From: an uncultured Lachnospiraceae bacterium
GTDB taxonomy: Bacteria > Bacillota > Clostridia > Lachnospirales > Lachnospiraceae
Length of the DNA stretch: 24,308 nucleotides
Assembly (NCBI GenBank): GCA_902476265.1
Contig: CABSCP010000054.1
Span: 1 to 24,308, forward strand
Reading direction: 5' to 3'
A program made the position numbers and the translations under genes. The stretch's first letter is position 1, and the number at the start of each line of letters is the position of its first letter. Below the pieces are notes generated by a model. It was not told the origin of the DNA and searched no databases. It saw only the letters and a list, made by a program, of their open reading frames with translations. This document shows positions 1 through 7,072 of this stretch, in pieces.

Positions 1-3
1 CAT
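1..3 (-). CDS. start codon of a gene running out of the window
   Basis: Bases 1-3 read ATG on the minus strand. They are preceded, 10 nt upstream, by a good Shine-Dalgarno sequence AAAGGAG at 14-20. Only the start codon is inside the window, so the product is unknown. A second ATG at 9-11 lies just 2 nt from the same Shine-Dalgarno sequence and in another frame, so it is a poorer start. The structured region 32-143 would form the 5' leader of this gene if it is transcribed from beyond it. Confidence 0.45.
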
Positions 4-31
4 AGCTTCATCACTCCTTTGCTGTGGATTT

Positions 32-143
32 GTCACGCGGTAGGACGGCGTTTTTAAGGGGTTAGGTATATTTCCCTTGCCCGGTCAAAACCGCGCCCGC
101 AAAGCCGCATACTGCAAGGCTTCGTTTGCCCCTACTGCGTGAC
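32..143. repeat. nested inverted-repeat region (structured leader RNA or mobile-element site)
   Basis: An outer 13-base inverted repeat (32-44 with 131-143, one non-Watson-Crick position) encloses three smaller hairpins. These are AAGGG/CCCTT at 56-60/74-78, CGGT/ACCG at 82-85/90-93 and AAGCC/GGCTT at 102-106/118-122. The one imperfect position of the outer stem is G.U in a plus-strand RNA and A.C in a minus-strand RNA. The region has no convincing ORF and lies directly upstream of the ribosome binding site of the minus-strand gene at base 3. It could be a cis-regulatory RNA, or an origin or transfer site of a mobile element. No known RNA family was recognised. Confidence 0.5.
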
Positions 144-150
144 ATGAGGG

Positions 151-187
151 CATAAAAATAGCCGTAGACTTTTAGAAAATCTACGGC
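151..187 (-). terminator. Rho-independent terminator of the cotJ operon
   Basis: GCCGTAGA (161-168) pairs with TCTACGGC (180-187). A TTTT/AAAA extension continues the stem inside after a one-base bulge. Read on the minus strand, the hairpin is followed by TATTTTTATG (160-151). It lies about 75 bases after the cotJC stop codon and is the best terminator candidate for that operon. Confidence 0.7.
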
Positions 188-231
188 AGAGGAAACAGCT
201 TGTCCTATTTATTTTGTTGTGGATTGAAAAG

Positions 232-261
232 GGGGCGTTACTGATTTTACAGCAACGCCCC
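232..261. other. GC-rich hairpin at the cotJC stop codon
   Basis: GGGGCGTT (232-239) pairs with AACGCCCC (254-261) around a 14-base loop. It touches the cotJC stop codon. On the minus strand only a short T run follows, so it is a weak terminator or an mRNA 3'-end stabiliser placed before the stronger terminator at 151-187. Confidence 0.45.
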
Positions 262-896
262 TAAGTACGGCTCAATTTCATACATCTTTTGTTTTTTGGT
301 TGTAGGTTGCAAAGCGGCGCGGGTGTGGGCTTCCCACCGCCCGGATATTTACTTGATACTTCCCGTTTTGCTTCACCGAAACGCTGGAAGTGGACCACTT
401 CGCGCTGCCGCAGGAAACGGATCGGCGCGGCCACGTCGGGATCTTTTACGGTCCGCAGGATGTTGTCGTAGGTGGTGCGCGCTTTCTGTTCCGCCGCCAG
501 ATCTTCGGTCAGATCGGAAATGATATCACCTTTGGACTGGAATTCACAGGCATTGAAAGGGATGCCGCCTGCCGCCTGAGGCCAGAGGGCGGTGGTGTGA
601 TCGATATAATAAGGACCAAAGCCGGATTTTTCAATTTCTTCCATGGAAAGGTTCTTGGTCAGCTGATAGACGATGGAGCCGATCATTTCAAAATGTGCCA
701 ACTCTTCCGTGCCGATGTCCGTTAAAAGCCCGGCGATTTCGGGATAGGGAATGGTATAGCGCTGGGAGAGATACCGCATGGAAGCGGAAAGCTCCCCGTC
801 AGGGCCGCCGTACTGGGAAATGATGAACTGTGCCAGCTTGGCATTGGGTTCTTTGATTTTTACAGGGAACTGCAGTCTTTTTTCATAATTCCACAT
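261..896 (-). CDS. cotJC: CotJC, manganese-catalase-family spore coat protein
   Basis: This 211-residue protein belongs to the manganese catalase / CotJC family, found in the spore coat and expected to break down hydrogen peroxide with a dimanganese centre. All five expected metal ligands are visible: Glu35 (GGPDGE), Glu65 and His68 (TEELAHFE), Glu136 (AAEQKAR) and His169 (REVVHFQRF). The family fold is followed up to FGEA near residue 176. After that the C-terminus (about 176-211: SSKYPGGGKP, then NLQPKNKR) does not look like the helical tail I expect for this family. It may be lineage-specific or altered. The gene starts 7 bases after cotJB and is the last of the three-gene coat operon. The Shine-Dalgarno sequence is GGAAGGGG, at longish spacing. 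Confidence 0.93.
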   Translation of the reverse strand: MWNYEKRLQFPVKIKEPNAKLAQFIISQYGGPDGELSASMRYLSQRYTIPYPEIAGLLTDIGTEELAHFEMIGSIVYQLTKNLSMEEIEKSGFGPYYIDHTTALWPQAAGGIPFNACEFQSKGDIISDLTEDLAAEQKARTTYDNILRTVKDPDVAAPIRFLRQREVVHFQRFGEAKREVSSKYPGGGKPTPAPLCNLQPKNKRCMKLSRT

Positions 897-903
897 TTAT
901 GCT

Positions 904-1185
904 TCACACCCCTTCCCATGGAAGCGGAGCGCGGCCCCAGCTCCAATCTTTACAGTAACCGTCGGCCGTGGCCAGCGTCAGCGGATAAAATTTTGCCGCA
1001 AATTCGGCCTTCATCTTGTTGAGAGCCCGGTTATAATAGTTAAAATAATTCAAGGCGTCTCTGTCTTCGGGATGGGTGTCCAGATACAGGGAGAGCTCCA
1101 CGATGACAAAGCTGATGACATTGATCCCTGTCAGGCTGCGTTCCAGCTCGGGATTGGGACAGGGGATATTGTTTGGAACACTCAT
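904..1185 (-). CDS. cotJB: CotJB, small spore coat protein
   Basis: CotJB-family protein of 93 residues. The family core is visible as VELSLYLDTHPEDRDAL, a YFNYYNRALN helix and the C-terminal tryptophan-rich DWSWGRAPLPWEG. CotJB works with CotJA and CotJC in the inner coat of Bacillus; its chemical role is unknown. I place the start at the ATG at 1183-1185. AAGGAG lies 9 bases upstream of it, and the codon overlaps the cotJA stop (ATGA arrangement), which implies translational coupling. An in-frame ATG at 1192-1194 touches the Shine-Dalgarno sequence directly and would add only three residues, so it is unlikely to be used. Confidence 0.92.
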   Translation of the reverse strand: MSVPNNIPCPNPELERSLTGINVISFVIVELSLYLDTHPEDRDALNYFNYYNRALNKMKAEFAAKFYPLTLATADGYCKDWSWGRAPLPWEGV

Positions 1186-1352
1186 TTTACGCATCTCCTT
1201 CCGGTAAAGGGTTTATACAATTCAGGAAAGATGGTGCCGCATTTTAAAGCTTCTTCCAGATTCTCATAGAGTATGGGCGCCTTTTGCCAGGGGACATATG
1301 CCATGGCTATGGGAAACTGGTCGATGTTTTCGTTACAGTTATGGTCCTGCAT
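1182..1352 (-). CDS. cotJA: CotJA, small spore coat protein
   Basis: Small ORF of 56 residues, starting MQDHNCNENIDQFPIAMAYV and containing AMAYVPWQ, LYENLEEAL and GTIFPELYKPF. The combination of a Pro-Trp motif with GTxFPELxxPF is typical of the CotJA coat-associated family (spore_coat_CotJA), which is normally 55-80 residues. GAGAGGAG lies 4 bases before the ATG. The stop overlaps the cotJB start by two bases. It is the first gene of cotJA-cotJB-cotJC, as in Bacillus, and follows a sigma-E-like promoter. Confidence 0.9.
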   Translation of the reverse strand: MQDHNCNENIDQFPIAMAYVPWQKAPILYENLEEALKCGTIFPELYKPFTGRRCVK

Positions 1353-1368
1353 AAAACTCCTCTCATTT

Positions 1369-1396
1369 ATATGATGTCTTTATTAGTATAATATGT
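1369..1396 (-). promoter_or_regulatory. sigma-E-like sporulation promoter of the cotJ operon
   Basis: On the minus strand, ACATATT (1396-1390) is a near-perfect sigma-E -35 element. After 13 bases comes CATCATAT (1376-1369), which resembles the sigma-E -10 consensus CATACAxT. The expected transcript start lies a few bases before the cotJA Shine-Dalgarno sequence. Mother-cell sigma-E control fits a coat operon. The assignment rests on sequence resemblance only. Confidence 0.6.
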
Positions 1397-1455
1397 CGGG
1401 GGATTTTTATGGTTCCTTTTTACGTTGGCGCACAATAATGAAGGAGGTAATGTCA

Positions 1456-1866
1456 GTGGATGGAAGAAAGGTAAGGGTAGGTTCGTGTATACTTGCGGGC
1501 GACATGGAGCGTATGGTTCGGTTTTACAGGGATACGTTGGGCCTTCAAACCCAATGGGATGGCGGGGATTTCGCTGAATTTGAGACGGCAAGCGGCGCAT
1601 TGGCCCTATGGCTGTACAGCAGGAAGGAATTCGTGAAGGCAATCGGTGAGGACTATATCCCGCCAAAGGGAATTAACCAGACCTTTGAAATTGCCCTGTG
1701 GCTGCCCAATTATGCGGAGGTGGATGCGGAATATGAGAGGCTGTCCAAGTTGGGACTGCGTTTTCCCGCCGGAGAACCCGTCACCTATCCTTTTGGCATC
1801 CGCAACTTTTACGTTGCAGACCCGGAAGGAAATCTACTTGAAATTGGCAGCACGAACGAAGCGTAG
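1456..1866 (+). CDS. VOC-superfamily protein (glyoxalase / bleomycin-resistance fold)
   Basis: A 136-residue single VOC-fold protein. The N-terminal motif is GDMERMVRFYRDTLGLQ and the C-terminal strand is NFYVADPEGNLLEIG; these are the two paired beta-alpha-beta-beta-beta halves. Members bind a metal or small ligand and include glyoxalase I, dioxygenases and antibiotic-binding proteins; the substrate cannot be told here. The GTG at 1456 is the preferred start because AAGGAGG (1441-1447) lies 8 bases upstream; the ATG at 1450 is only 2 bases from it. The upstream region is shared with the divergent cotJ promoter. A TATAAT at 1387-1392 could serve this gene, but its -35 is poor. Confidence 0.82.
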   Translation: MDGRKVRVGSCILAGDMERMVRFYRDTLGLQTQWDGGDFAEFETASGALALWLYSRKEFVKAIGEDYIPPKGINQTFEIALWLPNYAEVDAEYERLSKLGLRFPAGEPVTYPFGIRNFYVADPEGNLLEIGSTNEA

Positions 1867-1896
1867 TTTTCAGCTTCGCCTGTTTTTACGAAGCGA

Positions 1897-1937
1897 AAAA
1901 GAAGGCCTGTCGGCGCACCGCCGACAAGCCTTCTTTT
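1897..1937. terminator. bidirectional terminator between the VOC gene and dacF
   Basis: AAAAGAAGGC and TGTCGGCG (1897-1915, one mismatched base at 1907) pair with CGCCGACA and GCCTTCTTTT (1919-1937) around a three-base loop. A and T runs on the two sides let it work for both convergent genes. It ends four bases before the dacF stop codon. Confidence 0.88.
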
Positions 1938-1941
1938 ATGA

Positions 1942-3507
1942 TCAGAAATGGTCGGTATATCTGTCAAAATCGATGATTTCATTTTTGCGGTCCCGGCGGC
2001 GTTTCATGATGGCCCGGCGCCGCTTGGTGAGATTGTGATTATGGATCACGGAGCGGATGGTCAGGATGAGGATCAGCGCCGCCGCAGCACCAACCACAAT
2101 CAGCAGGATCTTTTTGATGTTCAAAAAGACCACATTTTCATTCCGGGAATCAGCCGACGGCTGAGTTACGGCAGAGGAAACGGCGGCTTCCGTCTCGGCA
2201 GAGTTCACTTCTGTGGGATTCGCTTCTGTAGGATTCGTCCCGGCGGTTTTGGCGGCGGTTTCTTCGGCGGAAACCGGTTCGGCGTTAAAGTCAAACCCTT
2301 TGATGTCGTTGGCATACAGAATGGGGGCCGTGCCTACCGGCTGACCGCTGTAGGTATAATGGATCACCGCGGCCTGTCCGGCGGCAGCGTCATCATAGCT
2401 CAATTCGGAATCCAGATCCGAAAAGGATGCGTTGGAAGGCAGAATCAGGGAGGCATCACTGTCGATGGAAAGGATGGGGGCGGCATCGCCGAAAATCACA
2501 TTATCCGTGGCAAAAAGGCTTCCGGTTTTTACGCTGTAGGTGGTATCATTCTTGGAAACATTTACCGCGGTGAAATTGCTGAAGCCATATTCAAACAGGT
2601 CGATGGTGTCGGTATACTGCATGGGCGCTTCGTCATCCATCACCACGCAGATCAGCTTCATGCCGTCCTTTTCCGCACAGGAAACCAGATTCTGCCGGGC
2701 AGCTGCGGTATAGCCCGTCTTGCTTCCCACCAGATATTCGTAGGCGTATTTGCGGCCGGGAAACAGCTTGTTCTTGCTGTTGGGGATCAGTTCCTTTGAA
2801 AGGTCGGGGCCGGCCGGAAGGACATAGCTGGGAGTGCTGGACATTTTACAGAGCAGTTCGTCCTCAAAAAATTTCCGGGCGATCACGGCCAGGTCATAGG
2901 CCGAGGTGTAGTGTTCCTCGTCGTGGATGCCGTTTGTGGTCACAAAATGGGAATCCGTGCAGCCCAGCTCCTTTGCTGTTTCATTCATGAGATCCACAAA
3001 GGCTTCAATGCTGCCGCTGATGTGCTCCCCGATGGCGTTGCCGCATTCGTTGGCGGAACCAACCAGCAGGCCATAGAGGGACTGCTCCATGGTGAGCGCT
3101 TCCCCGGGCTTGATGCCGATATTGGAATCCTCCCGCCAGTTGATGCTGTTGACCGCCGTGGAAGAATATTCCACTTTTTCATCCAGACCGCTTTTCTGGC
3201 GGGCGATATAGGCCGTAAGTATTTTTGTGGTGCTGGCGGGATATAATTTTTCATGTACATTTTTGGCATATAGTACGGTGCCGGTATTGGCCTCCAGAAG
3301 AATGGCGGATTTTGCGGTGACTGCCGGGCCCTGGGGCCAGTTTTCAATTGCGTTGCTTTCAATGGGCATGAGCCTGTGGGCTTCCGCCTGGGCCTGATAA
3401 TCGATCACCTCTGCGTTGACCGTCAAAAAAGCGCCTCCCATGAGTCTGGCGCCAAAGCCGAGTGCTATTAAAAAAGAAAAGATGCGACTTTTCCTGAATT
3501 TTCTCAT
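1942..3507 (-). CDS. dacF: membrane-anchored serine D-alanyl-D-alanine carboxypeptidase (DacF/PBP5 type)
   Basis: A 521-residue peptidase S11 (low-molecular-weight penicillin-binding protein) that trims the terminal D-Ala from peptidoglycan stem peptides outside the cell. An N-terminal signal peptide (1-32, basic then hydrophobic, ending VNA) is followed by the catalytic domain. Its motifs are Ser92-Thr-Thr-Lys95 (SxxK), Ser151-Ala-Asn153 (SxN) and Lys263-Thr-Gly265 (KTG). A PBP5-C-like region follows to about residue 410, then a Thr/Ala/Glu-rich linker of about 50 residues. One transmembrane helix (about 466-485) leads into a very basic cytoplasmic tail with KRRR clusters. The true helix and charged tail differ from the amphipathic C-terminal anchor of classical DacA/DacF. 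The gene is divergent from trmB and its Shine-Dalgarno sequence (GGCAGG) is weak. The exact paralogue (dacA, dacB or dacF) is not certain. Confidence 0.88.
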   Translation of the reverse strand: MRKFRKSRIFSFLIALGFGARLMGGAFLTVNAEVIDYQAQAEAHRLMPIESNAIENWPQGPAVTAKSAILLEANTGTVLYAKNVHEKLYPASTTKILTAYIARQKSGLDEKVEYSSTAVNSINWREDSNIGIKPGEALTMEQSLYGLLVGSANECGNAIGEHISGSIEAFVDLMNETAKELGCTDSHFVTTNGIHDEEHYTSAYDLAVIARKFFEDELLCKMSSTPSYVLPAGPDLSKELIPNSKNKLFPGRKYAYEYLVGSKTGYTAAARQNLVSCAEKDGMKLICVVMDDEAPMQYTDTIDLFEYGFSNFTAVNVSKNDTTYSVKTGSLFATDNVIFGDAAPILSIDSDASLILPSNASFSDLDSELSYDDAAAGQAAVIHYTYSGQPVGTAPILYANDIKGFDFNAEPVSAEETAAKTAGTNPTEANPTEVNSAETEAAVSSAVTQPSADSRNENVVFLNIKKILLIVVGAAAALILILTIRSVIHNHNLTKRRRAIMKRRRDRKNEIIDFDRYTDHF

Positions 3508-3685
3508 AAAATACCTGCCTTTTATGCATAAAGTTAATTGGGTGTTTCTATCTTACAACATTATTCCGCAAATTTTAAGTGCTGATGCGAAAAATTCACA
3601 ATTTCTTAAAGACTTTCTTTTTTTACGTAAGTGTAGTAAAATGAAAAACATATTAGGGCCGTTTTTGCGGCAGAATAGAGGTAAC

Positions 3686-4327
3686 ATGAGATTACGCAAT
3701 ATTACAGGTTCCAGGGAAGTGATCGGAGAGAGCCGCTTTGTGGTTCATGAGCCGGAATCATATAAGGGAGAATGGAAAAAGCGGGTGTTCGGAAATGAGA
3801 AGCCGCTATATGTGGAAATCGGAATGGGGAAAGGCCGTTTCCTGATGGATATGGCAAGGATACATCCGGAAGTGAACTTTATCGGGATTGAAAAGTATTC
3901 CAGCGTCCTCTTGCGCGCCATCCAGAAGATGGAAGAGGACGAGCCGGAAAATGTGAAATTTATACGGATGGATGCGGAAGATATTACGGAGGTTTTCGGA
4001 GAAGGGGAACTGGACCGGATTTATCTGAATTTCTCCGATCCGTGGCCGAAGGACAGACATGCCAAGAGGAGGCTGGAGTCCAGTCAGTTTCTGGCGCGTT
4101 ATGACCGCATTTTAAAAAAGGACGGCGTGATCGAGTTTAAGACGGACAACCGGGCGCTTTTTGATTTCGCGGTGGAAGAGCTGGAGCCGGCGGGCTGGAG
4201 GGCGGCAGAATTGACTTATGACCTTCATTCGGACGCGAGGCTGTGCGAAGGCAACGTCATGACGGAGTACGAAGAAAAGTTTTCTTCCATGGGGAATCCG
4301 ATCTGTAAGTATATTATCTGCCGGTAG
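3686..4327 (+). CDS. trmB: tRNA (guanine-46-N7)-methyltransferase TrmB
   Basis: A 213-residue TrmB, the usual length, which methylates N7 of G46 in the tRNA variable loop using S-adenosylmethionine. The SAM-binding motif is VEIGMGKGRF (about 43-52). The family signature NFSDPWPKDRHAKRR lies at about 115-129. The reading frame is open far upstream, but the start at 3686 (MRLRNITGSREV) fits the family N-terminus and has AGAGG five bases before it. The divergent 178-base gap to dacF is AT-rich. A TAAAAT near 3636 may be a -10 element, but no good -35 is seen. Only 26 bases separate it from mrpE, so trmB may share transcription with the antiporter operon. Confidence 0.94.
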   Translation: MRLRNITGSREVIGESRFVVHEPESYKGEWKKRVFGNEKPLYVEIGMGKGRFLMDMARIHPEVNFIGIEKYSSVLLRAIQKMEEDEPENVKFIRMDAEDITEVFGEGELDRIYLNFSDPWPKDRHAKRRLESSQFLARYDRILKKDGVIEFKTDNRALFDFAVEELEPAGWRAAELTYDLHSDARLCEGNVMTEYEEKFSSMGNPICKYIICR

Positions 4328-4337
4328 GGGCCGGCAG
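4318..4337 (+). other. hairpin across the trmB stop codon
   Basis: CTGCCGG (4318-4324) and CCGGCAG (4331-4337) form a perfect 7-bp stem with a six-base loop that holds the trmB stop codon. No T run follows, so it is not a standard terminator. It sits between trmB and the mrpE start and may tune read-through or mark the mRNA 3' end of trmB. Confidence 0.4.
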
Positions 4338-4353
4338 GAGCGGGGGCGTTATT

Positions 4354-4827
4354 ATGTATGTTCTTTTTTTTCTTGTCTGGATTATTTTTAATGGCAGGAT
4401 TACGGTGGAAATCACGGTTTTCGGACTGGCGGTTTCTGCTGTCATGTATGCTTTTGTCTGTAAATTTCTGGACTGGAGCCCGGCAAAGGATCTGTTTTTT
4501 CTAAAAAAGAGCGGACTGATCCTTCGCTATCTGGGGCTTCTGATCATGGAAATTGTCAAAGCCAATATGGCGACGATCCGCATGATCGTTTCGCCGGCAT
4601 GTCATCCCGAACCCATCATCATACAGTTTCAAACAAAGTTAAGGACCAGGACGGCAAAGGTGCTGCTGGCCAATTCCATCACGCTGACGCCCGGAACCAT
4701 CACGGTGTCTCTGGAGAATGACGAGCTGACGGTACATTGCCTGGACCGGTCTTTTTCGGATGGGCTGGAGGACAGCTCTTTTGAAAAAGCGCTTTTAAAG
4801 CTTGAGGAAGGGAGTGGGGCGAAATGA
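4354..4827 (+). CDS. mrpE: Mrp-type antiporter subunit MrpE (MnhE/MbhA)
   Basis: This 157-residue protein is an MnhE-family subunit of the multisubunit Na+(K+)/H+ antiporter. Two N-terminal hydrophobic helices (about 1-40) and a further one (about 50-70) precede a soluble domain with the family hallmark ANSITLTPGTITVS (about 108-121). It corresponds to MbhA in the archaeal membrane-bound hydrogenase. It is the first gene of the operon, and its stop overlaps the mrpF start (ATGA). Confidence 0.93.
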   Translation: MYVLFFLVWIIFNGRITVEITVFGLAVSAVMYAFVCKFLDWSPAKDLFFLKKSGLILRYLGLLIMEIVKANMATIRMIVSPACHPEPIIIQFQTKLRTRTAKVLLANSITLTPGTITVSLENDELTVHCLDRSFSDGLEDSSFEKALLKLEEGSGAK

Positions 4828-5138
4828 CGGATCCCGTATTGCAGAACGCATATCATATTGTTTTTGTGGCGGCGCTGATTTTTCTGGCCGTAATGCTGCT
4901 TTTTTGTTTTATCCGCGCAGTCAGAGGACCCAGAGTGGCGGACCGGATCGTGGCGGTGAACATGATGGGCACCATGGTGATGGTCATCATCGCGATTCTT
5001 GCCCTTTTGCTGAAGGAAGGTTATCTGGTGGATATCTGCATCATTTATGCCATGATCAGCTTTCTGGCGGTGATCGTGCTGACGAAGGTTTATATGGGAG
5101 TCTACCGGGAACGGAAAGAAAAGGAGGAGAAGAAATGA
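4824..5138 (+). CDS. mrpF: Mrp-type antiporter subunit MrpF (MnhF/MbhB)
   Basis: A 104-residue MnhF/PhaF-family membrane protein with three predicted helices. The conserved stretch FIRAVRGPRVADRIVAVNMMG (about 29-49) follows the first helix. The C-terminal tail is highly charged (RERKEKEEKK). The start overlaps the mrpE stop and the stop overlaps the mrpG start, both as ATGA. The subunit lies in the small-subunit part of the antiporter complex and equals MbhB. Confidence 0.93.
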   Translation: MTDPVLQNAYHIVFVAALIFLAVMLLFCFIRAVRGPRVADRIVAVNMMGTMVMVIIAILALLLKEGYLVDICIIYAMISFLAVIVLTKVYMGVYRERKEKEEKK

Positions 5139-5458
5139 CGCTGGAATGGATTCGTTTTATTTTGGGGACGGTGGTGCTGATCATCGGGCTTCTCACCTTT
5201 GCGTTGGAGGTTTTCGGCTCTTATCGTTTTCATTTCGTGTTAAACCGGATGCATGCTGCGGGTATGGGGGATACGCTGGGGATCGGCATCTCTCTGCTGG
5301 GGCTGATCCTATATTCCGGACTGAATTTCACCAGCCTGAAGATGTTTCTGGTGGTGTGTTTTTTATGGTTCGCATCGCCCGTTTCCTCCCATCTGATCGC
5401 CCGGCTGGAAGTGGCCACAGATGAGGATCTGGAGAAATACTGCGAGGTAAAAAAATGA
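5135..5458 (+). CDS. mrpG: Mrp-type antiporter subunit MrpG (MnhG/MbhC)
   Basis: A 107-residue MnhG/PhaG-family protein with three predicted membrane helices. The family motif RMHAAGMGDTLG follows the first helix at about residues 34-45. The C-terminus is cytosolic and acidic. The start at 5135 overlaps the mrpF stop and has AAGGAGGAG just upstream. An open frame continues upstream inside mrpF but does not resemble the family. The stop overlaps the next start. Confidence 0.93.
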   Translation: MTLEWIRFILGTVVLIIGLLTFALEVFGSYRFHFVLNRMHAAGMGDTLGIGISLLGLILYSGLNFTSLKMFLVVCFLWFASPVSSHLIARLEVATDEDLEKYCEVKK

Positions 5459-5721
5459 ACGTATTCACCTGTATTCTGCTGGGCTTTTTGGTGGTCTGTG
5501 CCATTTCGGTCACCTTTTCCAAAAAGCTTCTGAATTCCATACTGATCTTTATGTCCTACAGCCTGATCATGTCCATCATCTGGATGCTTTTGGAATCTCC
5601 GGATCTGGCGATCACGGAAGCGGCGGTGGGCGCGGGGGTGACCAGCGTGCTGTTTTTTGTTACCCTGAAAAAAATTCATGCCATGATGGGGGAGGATCCG
5701 AAAAATGACGGAGAGGAATAA
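5455..5721 (+). CDS. mbhD: MbhD-like subunit (DUF4040), counterpart of a C-terminal part of MrpA
   Basis: An 88-residue protein with three hydrophobic helices and the MbhD/DUF4040 signature PDLAITEAAVGAGVTS (about 49-64). The membrane glutamate in ITEAA is conserved in the family. In standard Mrp systems this domain is the C-terminal extension of MrpA; here it is a separate gene, as in archaeal MBH. It overlaps the following gene by 17 bases. Confidence 0.88.
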   Translation: MNVFTCILLGFLVVCAISVTFSKKLLNSILIFMSYSLIMSIIWMLLESPDLAITEAAVGAGVTSVLFFVTLKKIHAMMGEDPKNDGEE

Positions 5722-6694
5722 TGCCTTTGCCCGCTGGTTTTACGGGGAAGAGGATACCCTTTTGGACAAGGTGGAGATGAAGCCCCAGAAGGAATATGTC
5801 CCGAAGGAAGGGGAAATCCGGGAACTCATGGAAGAGCATGAAATCCTGAGGGAACATATTTATGATATTGAGGATAACAGAAAACTGAAATTTTTTAATA
5901 CGTTGTACCGGATTGCGGCGGTGATTTTCTGTATCACCCTGATCGCCATCATGCTCGTTACGGTTTCCTGGCTGCCGGAAAACGGGAACGCGGATAACCC
6001 GGTAAATAATGAGGTGTCCGCCCGTTACATTGAAAAAGGCCTGCAGGAGACGGGAGCCGTGAATATCGTCACGGGGATGATATTGGATTACCGTGCTTTT
6101 GATACCTTTGGGGAATCCAACGTGCTGTTTATCGCTACCGTTACGGTGCTCATTCTTCTGCGCCTGGATAAAGAGGACAAAAAGGCGCCTGCCGGACCGG
6201 GGATTCCTGTTTACAAAAAGCCGGCGGATGATCTGACTGTGGCTCAGGCCCAGGCGAACGACCGGATTTATGAGCCGAAAAACGATGTGATCCTACAGAA
6301 GGTGGCGGGTTTTCTGGTGCCGGTCATCATTCTGTTCGGCATCTATGTGATTTTAAACGGGCATTTGTCTCCGGGCGGCGGCTTTTCCGGCGGCGCCATT
6401 ATCGGCGCGGGACTGATCCTGTATCTGAACGCCTTTGGATTTGAAAAGACGGAGCGGTTTTTTACGGAAAAGACTTATAAGTGGGTATGCTTCTTTTCCC
6501 TGACATTCTACTGTCTGGCGAAGAGCTACTCCTTCTATACAGGGGCGAATCATCTGGAGAGCGGTATCCCGTTGGGAACGCCGGGCGCCATTTTATCCAG
6601 CGGTCTGATCCTGCCCTTAAATATCTGCGTGGGGCTGGTGGTTGCCTGCACCATGTATGCATTTTATGCGCTCTTTCGGAAGGGGGATTTTTAG
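5705..6694 (+). CDS. mrpB: MbhE-MrpB fusion subunit
   Basis: A 329-residue protein that joins two subunits normally encoded apart. Residues 1-65 are a charged cytoplasmic extension with no recognised domain. Residues about 66-155 match MbhE, with two helices around the motif NIVTGMILDYRAFDTFGE (120-137). After a 40-residue linker, residues about 192-329 match MrpB/MnhB, including ILNGHLSPGGGFSGGAI (216-232) and four helices. In archaeal MBH these are neighbouring genes E and F, so the order is kept and the two are fused. The long acidic/basic N-terminal extension could contact a soluble partner; that is inference. The stop is directly followed by the mrpC start. Confidence 0.88.
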   Translation: MTERNNAFARWFYGEEDTLLDKVEMKPQKEYVPKEGEIRELMEEHEILREHIYDIEDNRKLKFFNTLYRIAAVIFCITLIAIMLVTVSWLPENGNADNPVNNEVSARYIEKGLQETGAVNIVTGMILDYRAFDTFGESNVLFIATVTVLILLRLDKEDKKAPAGPGIPVYKKPADDLTVAQAQANDRIYEPKNDVILQKVAGFLVPVIILFGIYVILNGHLSPGGGFSGGAIIGAGLILYLNAFGFEKTERFFTEKTYKWVCFFSLTFYCLAKSYSFYTGANHLESGIPLGTPGAILSSGLILPLNICVGLVVACTMYAFYALFRKGDF

Positions 6695-7072
6695 ATGTTC
6701 GGGCAGAATCTTCTTGCAAATTACGGGGAAGCGGTGGCTGTGATTTTGTTTGGAATCGGTTTTTCCAATCTGCTGCTGCAGAAAAATCTCATCAAAAAAA
6801 TTATCGGGCTGAATATCATGGATACGGCGGTCTATCTGTTTCTGGCGGAAAAAGGGTACATTGCAGGGCGGGTGGCGCCCATCGTGGAAAACGGCGTACA
6901 GGAGGTTTCCGCTTATATCAATCCGGTGCCCAGCGGCCTGGTGCTGACCGGTATCGTGGTTTCCGTTTCCGTGACGGCCATCATGCTTTCTCTGACCATC
7001 CGCCTGTACAGACGTTACCACACTCTGGATCTGGATGAAATTTCCATGAGACTGAAAAAGGAGGGCCTGTGA
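6695..7072 (+). CDS. mrpC: Mrp-type antiporter subunit MrpC (NuoK-like, MbhG)
   Basis: A 125-residue NuoK/MnhC-family membrane protein with three helices. The signature NPVPSGLVLTGIVVSVSVTA lies at about 77-96. In the complex I family this subunit links the antiporter-like subunits to the rest of the membrane arm. The start is immediately after the previous stop. The C-terminal tail is charged, and the stop codon shares one base with the mrpD start. Confidence 0.93.
   Translation: MFGQNLLANYGEAVAVILFGIGFSNLLLQKNLIKKIIGLNIMDTAVYLFLAEKGYIAGRVAPIVENGVQEVSAYINPVPSGLVLTGIVVSVSVTAIMLSLTIRLYRRYHTLDLDEISMRLKKEGL

Noticed and set aside
1393..1455. Longer N-terminus for the VOC protein
   Set aside because: The ATG at 1393 has no ribosome binding site and overlaps the cotJ promoter; AAGGAGG at 1441 fits the GTG at 1456.
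3416..3685. Longer N-terminus for TrmB
   Set aside because: The upstream part overlaps dacF and is unlike TrmB; the family N-terminus begins at 3686.
4802..5134. Open frame upstream of and in phase with mrpG
   Set aside because: It is a shadow of mrpF in another frame; the MrpG family begins at 5135 with its own ribosome binding site.
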